A stretch of DNA of 61,453 nucleotides from Oscillospiraceae bacterium (lineage in GTDB: Bacteria; Bacillota; Clostridia; Oscillospirales; Ruminococcaceae), in the NCBI GenBank assembly GCA_017460835.1, contig JAFUAD010000054.1:1-61453 (forward strand), in the 5' to 3' direction. Positions 56,143 through 61,453 of the stretch are shown here, one piece after another. A model generated the notes under the pieces. The model was not told where the DNA came from. It ran no database searches and saw only the letters and a list, made by a program, of their open reading frames with translations. Made by a program: the position numbers and the translations under genes. How positions within the stretch are numbered: position 1 is the stretch's first letter; every line of letters begins with the position of its first letter.

Positions 56143-57696
56143 CTACTTTTCCACGCTGACCGTCACACCGGATTTGAACCGAAACTCAAGGTAGTCATCG
56201 TACACAGTCACTTTTTCAAGCAGTTTCCGAACCAGAGCCTCGTCAAATGCTGAAACCTTGCATTTCTGACGCTCAATAAACCTCTGTAACTCTCGTATCC
56301 GCTTCTTGTGTTCCGATTTCGCTGTGCTGTCCATATCCGCCTGTGCCTGCAATTCACGCAGGTTCAGAATCTCCTCGGTGACGTCATCGTAATTCTCACG
56401 GCGTTCAGTGCGGTCGATCAGTTCCTGCTGAAGTTCAGCCATTCTTGCCGCCAGAGCCGCAGCACTTTCGGGATTTGCCGCATTGATTGCGGCTTCAAGG
56501 TTTGCCTTCAGGCGTTCCAGATACATTTCATTGTTGCCGACGATCTCATTGAGTGCGTCAACAAACGCTTCTTTCAGTATATCCTCATTGACCGTTCTTG
56601 CGCGGCACTCGTCTTTATGCTCCAACCTTGTCAGACACCGCCACACAATGCTTCTCTTGCCGCGGTTGTTCCAGTGAATTCTTCGATATTCAGCACCGCA
56701 GTCGGCACAGAACACGATCTGCGAAAACGGATGATTGGCACTGAATCCCTTTTTCCTGCCAAAGCAGGCGTTCTGTTCGCTGCGCCGTGCCATTTCCTCC
56801 TGCACCATCAGAAACAGCTCTTTCGGGATTATGGCTTCATGGTCATCCTCGATGTAGTACTGCGGCATGATACCGGTATTCTTTACCCGCTTCTTGTTCA
56901 GAAAGTCCACGGTGTAGGTCTTTTGCAGCAGAGCGTCACCCATATACTTTTCGTTCTCCAGAATCTTCCGAACTGTCGTATCATGCCAGCGTGCTTTTCC
57001 CCGTGAGGTCAGAATCCCGTCACGCTGAAGTCCCTGAGCGATCTTTTTACAGCTTTTGCCCTCAAGGTACTCTCTGAAAATACGCTTGACGATTTCCGCC
57101 TCTTTCGGATTGATGACCAGCCTGCCGTTTTCATCCTTGTCATAGCCGAGGAAACAGCGTGTATTGATCATCACTTTCCCCTGCTGGAAGCGGTACTGAA
57201 TGCCGATTTTCACGTTTTTGCTGAGCGATTCGGATTCCTGCTGCGCCAGCGATGCCATAATGGTAAGCAGGACTTCACCCTTTGCGTCCATTGTATTGAT
57301 GGATTCCTTCTCGAAGAATACGGGAATATTCATGCCCTTCAGCATACGGATGTAGTTCAGGCAGTCAACGGTATTTCGGGCAAATCGGCTGATAGACTTT
57401 GTCAGAATCATATCGATAAGCCCCTTCTTGCAGTCCTCGATCATGGCGTTAAACTGCTCTCTGCCCTTTGTCGATGTCGCACTGATTCCCTCGTCGGCGT
57501 ACACCTTCACCAATTCCCACTCAGGTTTGGAATTGATGTACTCGGTGTAATGCTCGATCTGCGTTTCATAGCTGGTAGCCTGTTCCTCATTGTCAGTCGA
57601 GACACGGCAGTATGCCGCCACACGCAGACGCTTGACTTCTTCCTTTGCGGCGGCATTGCCCTTTTGCGGTTTTGCCGGGATTTTGATCACATTCAT
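56143..57696 (-). CDS. Large serine recombinase A of the second element
   Basis: A 517-residue recombinase. The resolvase domain has RLRVAAYCRVSTDNEEQ with Ser33 as nucleophile and MILTKSISRFARNTVDCLNYIRML. The recombinase domain is FLGYDKDENGRLVINPKEAEIVKRIFREYLEGKSCKKIAQ. The zinc ribbon has CADCGAEYRR and WRCLTRLEHKDECRAR, and a C-terminal coiled coil is rich in Arg/Glu. It overlaps the upstream small gene by 4 bp (ATGA). It is last in a minus-strand operon of four genes. Confidence 0.94.
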   Translation of the reverse strand: MNVIKIPAKPQKGNAAAKEEVKRLRVAAYCRVSTDNEEQATSYETQIEHYTEYINSKPEWELVKVYADEGISATSTKGREQFNAMIEDCKKGLIDMILTKSISRFARNTVDCLNYIRMLKGMNIPVFFEKESINTMDAKGEVLLTIMASLAQQESESLSKNVKIGIQYRFQQGKVMINTRCFLGYDKDENGRLVINPKEAEIVKRIFREYLEGKSCKKIAQGLQRDGILTSRGKARWHDTTVRKILENEKYMGDALLQKTYTVDFLNKKRVKNTGIMPQYYIEDDHEAIIPKELFLMVQEEMARRSEQNACFGRKKGFSANHPFSQIVFCADCGAEYRRIHWNNRGKRSIVWRCLTRLEHKDECRARTVNEDILKEAFVDALNEIVGNNEMYLERLKANLEAAINAANPESAAALAARMAELQQELIDRTERRENYDDVTEEILNLRELQAQADMDSTAKSEHKKRIRELQRFIERQKCKVSAFDEALVRKLLEKVTVYDDYLEFRFKSGVTVSVEK

Positions 57697-58085
57697 TTTA
57701 TCACCTCAATTAGACTATAGATATATTCGGCTTGTGCAATCGGATCATCGTAATGTTTTGTCGGTTCCGAGAAAAGGAATTCCGTATGGATCGGTGGTGG
57801 TTGCAGGCGTTTTCTGCTGCCATGCCTCTCCGACCTCCGTATCAGCTCTGCATTGGCTTTTGAGAATGTTTGTCGGCTGATGATCGCTGGATAGAAGTCA
57901 TCGCCGATGTAACAGTAGTTGCTAATGATCCGCTTTACCATGCTGTGAACCATCGGTTTGCCGGCTTTCTCTGCGGCATCCCGTAAGCTCATACCGGAAA
58001 TATAGCCGTTGAAAATGGCTGTGATGATTTCGGCTTCTGTTTCGTCAATGACAGCTTTTCCATCCACTATTTTGTACCCGTACAT
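57693..58085 (-). CDS. Small recombinase-domain protein lacking the catalytic domain
   Basis: A 130-residue protein corresponding to the DNA-binding 'recombinase' domain of large serine recombinases: MYGYKIVDGKAVIDETEAEIITAIFNGYISGMSLRDAAEKAGKPMVHSMVKRIISNYCYIGDDFYPAIISRQTF. It has no resolvase domain, catalytic Ser or zinc ribbon. Start 58085 is preceded by AAGGAGG. It overlaps the flanking recombinase genes on both sides (19 bp and 4 bp), so the three proteins are likely made together, perhaps as a complex. Confidence 0.82.
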   Translation of the reverse strand: MYGYKIVDGKAVIDETEAEIITAIFNGYISGMSLRDAAEKAGKPMVHSMVKRIISNYCYIGDDFYPAIISRQTFSKANAELIRRSERHGSRKRLQPPPIHTEFLFSEPTKHYDDPIAQAEYIYSLIEVIK

Positions 58086-59623
58086 ACTTCCTCCTTCAGT
58101 GTCAGCCCGCATTTCAGCCGAAAGCCGATGCAGGTTCTGGAATATACGATGATACTGTCAACAAATTCGGTAAATAGGTCATCGCTGAACTCTGTGAGCA
58201 TCTCTGCGGATTCGATAAAATGCAGGAGCCTTTCCGTTTCATGTTTGCAGATATTCGTGTCCACTTTGTCGAGACTTTTCAATTTCGCTCGGATGTCCTC
58301 GTTTTCCTTTTCCACACGCCGTAGTTCCTGGCTATAAACTGCACTTTCAATAAAGCCCTTTACCCGCAGCTTTCGCAGATCGTTCTTTCTGTCGGCATTA
58401 CGCTGCAGCTTGCTCTTTAAATCCAGTATTTCCGTCAGGCTTTCATCACTGTCGCTGATGCGAAGTGCATCGTAATACGGAACCAGCACACATTTGCAGC
58501 CGAAAATCAGCTTGTTTATCATTGTTACGAATGCTGCTTTGATCGCGGCATCCTTGATAAACATCATGGAGCATTTTTCTTTATGATACAGATGCGTCGT
58601 GCAAGCCCATGCAATCCCGGCGTGCTGCGTCTGCCGCTTGAACTTGTCACCGCATTCACCGCAGATGATACGCCCGGAAAACGGATACTGCTTATGGTAT
58701 TTCCCGGTATCCTTTTCAATATTGCGTTCATCACTGTGTTTCTGAAGCATGATCTGCACACGTTCAAAAGTCTCCTTGCTGATAATGGCTTCGTGATGAT
58801 CTTCCGCATAGTAACGATCAACCTCGCCGTGATTGTGATGCCGCTTAAAGCTGCTGTCGGTATAGGTTTTCTGAAATGCGGCTGCCCCGTAGTATTTCTC
58901 ATTTACAAGAATCCCTTTGACCGTAGAACCTGACCATTTGCCGCCCTTTCGGGTTGGCACATTCTTTTTGTCCAGCATCTGAGCGATCTTGTATGTTCCC
59001 ATACCGGTCAGAGCTGAGGAAAAAATCAGCCGGATCACATCGGCTTCTTCCGAATCAATGATAAAATTCCCGTTGGCATCTCTTGTATAGCCATAAGGCG
59101 GATATCCGAATTTGAAAGTCCCTGCTTCGATTCGCTGTTGAACCGTCCACTTCACATTCTTTGAGATGGACTCAGATTCATCCTGTGCCATGCTGCTGAG
59201 AATCGACAGGATCAATTCGCTCTCCATGCTCCCTGTATCAATATTCTCCTTCTCGAAGTAGATCGGGATATTGTAGGAAAGCAGTTCTCGCACCAGCGAC
59301 AGGCAATCAGAAGTGTTGCGGGAAAAGCGGCTGATTGATTTTGTAAGCACATAATCAACATTTCCCCTGCGGCATTCATACATAAGTGCCTGCAATCCAT
59401 CGCGGATATCTGCCTTTGTTCCGGTGATTCCGAAATCATAGAACACACCTGCGAACTCCCAGTCAGAATGCCGCTTGATCCATGATTCGTAATGCGCTTT
59501 CTGGGCTTCAAGGCTTTCCTTCTGGTCCTCGTTTTCTGTGCTGACTCTACAGTATGCAGCCACACGGAGCTTTTTGATTTCAATCGGATTTGCTTCGATT
59601 TTCCTGATTTCCAATGGCTTCAC
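58067..59623 (-). CDS. Large serine recombinase B of the second element
   Basis: A 518-residue recombinase. The resolvase domain carries KKLRVAAYCRVSTENEDQ with Ser28 and YVLTKSISRFSRNTSDCLSLVREL. The recombinase domain is FGYPPYGYTRDANGNFIIDSEEADVIRLIFSSALTGMGTYKIAQML. The zinc ribbon is CGECGDKFKRQTQHAGIAWACTTHLYHKEKC. Though similar in plan to recombinase A, it differs throughout, so the two are not a recent duplication. It precedes the small recombinase-domain gene and overlaps it. Confidence 0.94.
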   Translation of the reverse strand: MKPLEIRKIEANPIEIKKLRVAAYCRVSTENEDQKESLEAQKAHYESWIKRHSDWEFAGVFYDFGITGTKADIRDGLQALMYECRRGNVDYVLTKSISRFSRNTSDCLSLVRELLSYNIPIYFEKENIDTGSMESELILSILSSMAQDESESISKNVKWTVQQRIEAGTFKFGYPPYGYTRDANGNFIIDSEEADVIRLIFSSALTGMGTYKIAQMLDKKNVPTRKGGKWSGSTVKGILVNEKYYGAAAFQKTYTDSSFKRHHNHGEVDRYYAEDHHEAIISKETFERVQIMLQKHSDERNIEKDTGKYHKQYPFSGRIICGECGDKFKRQTQHAGIAWACTTHLYHKEKCSMMFIKDAAIKAAFVTMINKLIFGCKCVLVPYYDALRISDSDESLTEILDLKSKLQRNADRKNDLRKLRVKGFIESAVYSQELRRVEKENEDIRAKLKSLDKVDTNICKHETERLLHFIESAEMLTEFSDDLFTEFVDSIIVYSRTCIGFRLKCGLTLKEEVCTGTK

Positions 59624-59644
59624 CCCCTTTGTCAGTACACCATA

Positions 59645-59836
59645 TTACCTCTGATTTGACGATTTATCAAGTGTTTTCGGTAATAAGTCCGCAAACATCG
59701 GAGAGAAAGATTGACGGTTTAATTCCGATAATTTGTCATACTCGACAACTGTAATCATACCGCTTTCAAAAAGGAGTCTTGTGATTGTCTGCGCTCTGTA
59801 AAAGTTCACTTCATCAATGATTTTCTGCTGTTCCAT
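59645..59836 (-). CDS. Small conserved protein heading the recombinase operon
   Basis: A 63-residue protein, MEQQKIIDEVNFYRAQTITRLLFESGMITVVEYDKLSELNRQSFSPMFADLLPKTLDKS. The pattern (helix, then LLxxGMIxxxEYxKLxxxN) resembles the SHOCT-like short proteins found in front of recombinase genes in Firmicutes elements. Start 59836 has AGGAGG seven bases upstream. Its closeness to recombinase B (21 bp) and the same strand suggest co-expression, possibly as regulator or directionality factor. Confidence 0.65.
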   Translation of the reverse strand: MEQQKIIDEVNFYRAQTITRLLFESGMITVVEYDKLSELNRQSFSPMFADLLPKTLDKSSNQR

Positions 59837-59889
59837 AGCATACCTCCTGCTTTCATTCATCATGGATATGTAAAAGTGTGGTATGCACA

Positions 59890-59918
59890 TTGACTTTTTC
59901 GAGGATAGGATGTATAAT
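59890..59918 (+). promoter_or_regulatory. Promoter of the DUF2185 gene
   Basis: TTGACT (59890-59895) and TATAAT (59913-59918) are spaced by 17 bp. Confidence 0.8.
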
Positions 59919-59978
59919 GGAAAAGTACGAATGGCAGACTGTGCCAACTCTATGAATTGGAATTTGAAGGTGAAGGAA

Positions 59979-60785
59979 ATGAATAAGATATTATTGCAAG
60001 TGAAAGAATATATGCACAAAGCACTTAAGAGCGAGCTGCCTGAAATAGATATAGCTGATTTAGAAGATAATGGTGCTGTTTTCTATATGAATGGGAAAAA
60101 CGGAACAGCTTTCGACTGGTTCGTCAACGAGCATTTACCATGCTTTTTTATTTTCTACAACGACAAAGAAAAACTTGGTGCTGTTAAGGCTACCCTTTAC
60201 TCTGACGGGAGATTAACTATTTATGTGTACGCTGATAAAGGACATTCTGAACGAGCAGAGATGAATCATATTGCTGCAGCAGATGCTGATACTCTTTTGA
60301 AATTAGCTGTTCTTCTTACTGAAAACGCTGACGAAAAAAAGATATGGGATGCGGATATCCAAAAACTTGCAAGCGATGATAAGATCGAAGATAAATCAGT
60401 TCAATCGTTTCTTGAATCTAAAAAATACTATATGCCTATGCTTGAACGCAAAAAATTCTGGGAAATGACAGCTATCGTTTCAAAGAAAGTTCGTGTGGAA
60501 GGCTGGAAGATCAGCTACGGAATACGCACAGAACCTACAAAAGACGGAGACAGCGGCTGGTATTTCGGCGCAGGCAATGAAACTGAGGATTATGTCAATG
60601 ATGCAAGCAACCTTGAACTCTGGAAAATTGGATCTGTTTTGATGTTTGACAAGGCTCTCAATGAATTGATCACTGCGCCTTATGGCACGGAAATCATACG
60701 GGTAAGCCATGATAAATTTGAAATTGATGCACCTGAAAAAGAAGTATTGATTGAAAAACGGCAACCAAATTCTGAGTTATTGTAA
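59979..60785 (+). CDS. DUF2185-domain protein
   Basis: A 268-residue soluble protein. The C-terminal 90 residues, AIVSKKVRVEGWKISYGIRTEPTKDGDSGWYFGAGNETEDYVNDASNLELWKIGSVLMFDKALNELITAPYGTEIIRV, match DUF2185, a domain recurrent among immunity proteins and accessory phage or toxin-neighbourhood genes. The N-terminal half (MNKILLQVKEYMHKALKSELPEIDIADLEDNGAVFYMNGK) is not recognised. Low GC sets it apart from the core genes. Start 59979 is a choice; in-frame starts upstream exist (59952, 59883). Confidence 0.7.
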   Translation: MNKILLQVKEYMHKALKSELPEIDIADLEDNGAVFYMNGKNGTAFDWFVNEHLPCFFIFYNDKEKLGAVKATLYSDGRLTIYVYADKGHSERAEMNHIAAADADTLLKLAVLLTENADEKKIWDADIQKLASDDKIEDKSVQSFLESKKYYMPMLERKKFWEMTAIVSKKVRVEGWKISYGIRTEPTKDGDSGWYFGAGNETEDYVNDASNLELWKIGSVLMFDKALNELITAPYGTEIIRVSHDKFEIDAPEKEVLIEKRQPNSELL

Positions 60786-60793
60786 TATGTACC

Positions 60794-60815
60794 GGGCAGA
60801 GAACCTCCTCTGCCC
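60794..60815. terminator. Terminator between convergent genes
   Basis: GGGCAGAG (60794-60801) pairs with CTCTGCCC (60808-60815), followed by TATTGTTTTA on the plus strand. Confidence 0.8.
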
Positions 60816-60822
60816 TATTGTT

Positions 60823-61453
60823 TTACGCCTTCGTCAGCGTGCCTTTGTAGCTGTCATTGCCGATCTGCACAGTCACGGTGACACCCTCTGTCTTGCCGGT
60901 ATCCTGCTTTTCATCAGACTCCGAGGGCGCAGGAATCGGTGCAGCACCGAAGCCGTTCAGTCCCTTCGCCTTGATCTTGGTGGGATAATCGGTATAGGCG
61001 ATGTCCAGATCCACATTGCCGCTGATGCCATCCACCTTGCCCTTTTCGGAATACTGCCACAGACCGACTGCACCGCTGTAGTTGAGCTTTGCGCCCCATT
61101 CAGCCACCCACAGCGCATAACGCTTCTTGATATCATCCTCTATATGCGTGGACAGCACGGAACGGCTCGTATACAGCCCCACCCAGTAGCCGTTCTTTTC
61201 CAGCACATCACAGAATGCACGGATCATTTCCGAACAGTTCGCCTTGCCAGTATCAAGCGTTACTTTCTCCTCCTGGTCAAAAAAGATCGGGAACTCGAAC
61301 TGCTTGCCCTTGAGGATAGACACACAGACCTCTGCCTCCTGCTTTGCCTCATCGGGCGTGGTCGCATAGGAATACCAGTACGCGCCAACAGGGATACCGA
61401 CCGCCTTTGCGCCCTTATAGTTGTCTTCAAAACGAGCGTCCTTCTGCTTTGCA
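60823..61453 (-). CDS. GH25-family phage lysozyme/endolysin, 5' end cut by window edge
   Basis: The minus strand from the window edge reads AKQKDARFEDNYKGAKAVGIPVGAYWYSYATTPDEAKQEAEVCVSIL and on through FEFPIFFDQEEKVTLDTGKANCSEMIRAFCDVLEKNGYWVGLYTSRSVL to ALWVAEWGAKLNYSGAVGLWQYSEKGKVDGISGNVDLDIAYTDYP. This is the GH25 muramidase pattern (GAYWYSYA, Asp-Gln in FFDQEE, VAEW, LWQYS, VDLD). After a Pro/Ser/Glu linker, a short C-terminal segment VTVTVQIGNDSYKGTLTKA ends the protein. About 210 residues are inside the window; the start with the catalytic DxSxxQ region lies outside. It marks the second element as phage-derived. Confidence 0.9.
   Translation of the reverse strand, partial: AKQKDARFEDNYKGAKAVGIPVGAYWYSYATTPDEAKQEAEVCVSILKGKQFEFPIFFDQEEKVTLDTGKANCSEMIRAFCDVLEKNGYWVGLYTSRSVLSTHIEDDIKKRYALWVAEWGAKLNYSGAVGLWQYSEKGKVDGISGNVDLDIAYTDYPTKIKAKGLNGFGAAPIPAPSESDEKQDTGKTEGVTVTVQIGNDSYKGTLTKA

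Larger units (their letters stand above)
54214..61453. mobile_element. Second recombinase-bearing element, inserted in spoVAD; right end outside window
   Basis: From the spoVAD break onward the DNA carries palindromic repeats, two small genes, three serine recombinase genes with a small accessory gene, a DUF2185 gene and a phage GH25 endolysin. None belongs to the spoVA operon. The left boundary lies within 54214-54230, in or just after GGCGGACAGCG. The other end and the rest of spoVAD are not in the window, so size and excisability cannot be shown here. Confidence 0.8.

Overview
The window is one contiguous piece of a moderately GC-rich, Gram-positive anaerobe genome, most likely a cellulosome-bearing, Ruminococcus-like member of the Oscillospiraceae (Ruminococcaceae). 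The evidence is a secreted GH9 endoglucanase with a CBM3 module and a C-terminal type I dockerin, Thr-rich linkers, a beta-mannan mannanase/GH130 phosphorylase pair, and spore genes (cotJABC, spoVAD). Species is not determined.

Layout. 1-1.9 kb: minus-strand ispD-ispF (isoprenoid precursors) behind a zinc-ribbon protein. 2-7.6 kb: the GH9-dockerin enzyme, an Old-Yellow-Enzyme-like protein and the ribosome rescue factor RqcH. 7.7-11.9 kb: minus-strand operon tex - metallophosphoesterase - mscS - GNAT. 12.1-15.6 kb: D-Ala-D-Ala-ligase-like protein, DUF1934 and argS. 15.9-21.6 kb: a CdaR/PucR-type regulator, then ftsE-ftsX, a coiled-coil M23 murein hydrolase and a PDZ/S41 protease, a plausible division-hydrolase module. 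21.6-26.6 kb: GH95 fucosidase, GH26 mannanase, GH130 mannosyl-phosphorylase. 26.7-30.1 kb: ppk1 and an AI-2E-family transporter. 30.2-34.6 kb: L-fucose operon fucI - kinase - fucU - fucA, with its own promoter and a palindromic operator. 34.8-37.3 kb: a lipoprotein glycosidase-like protein, a small ORF and a LysE-type exporter.

The most striking part is 37.4-61.5 kb, where two sporulation genes are each split by a recombinase-bearing, phage-derived element. The cotJABC operon runs on the minus strand from 51.1 kb, but cotJC stops after codon 31 at a 12.6-kb insert (37,955-50,553). Its remaining 185 codons resume at 37.95 kb. Joining the two shared 9-bp copies restores an uninterrupted, canonical CotJC frame. 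The insert carries a large serine recombinase at one end, a DUF2442/DUF4160 pair, a lipoprotein, a divergent repressor/Cro-like switch with palindromic operators, an IS110 remnant that has removed the phage head genes, and a tail-lysis module. It therefore looks like a sigK-skin-type intervening element in a spore-coat gene.

A second element begins inside spoVAD (which ends abruptly at Tyr-Gly-Gly-Gln-Arg near 54.2 kb) and extends past the window end. It carries a three-gene serine recombinase cluster, small genes flanked by a duplicated ~185-bp palindromic repeat, a DUF2185 protein and a GH25 endolysin. Between the elements lie a CmpB-type membrane protein, a secreted barnase-like RNase with its barstar, and tRNA-Tyr/tRNA-Thr. 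All assignments come from reading the sequence and remembered family motifs; no database search was run.
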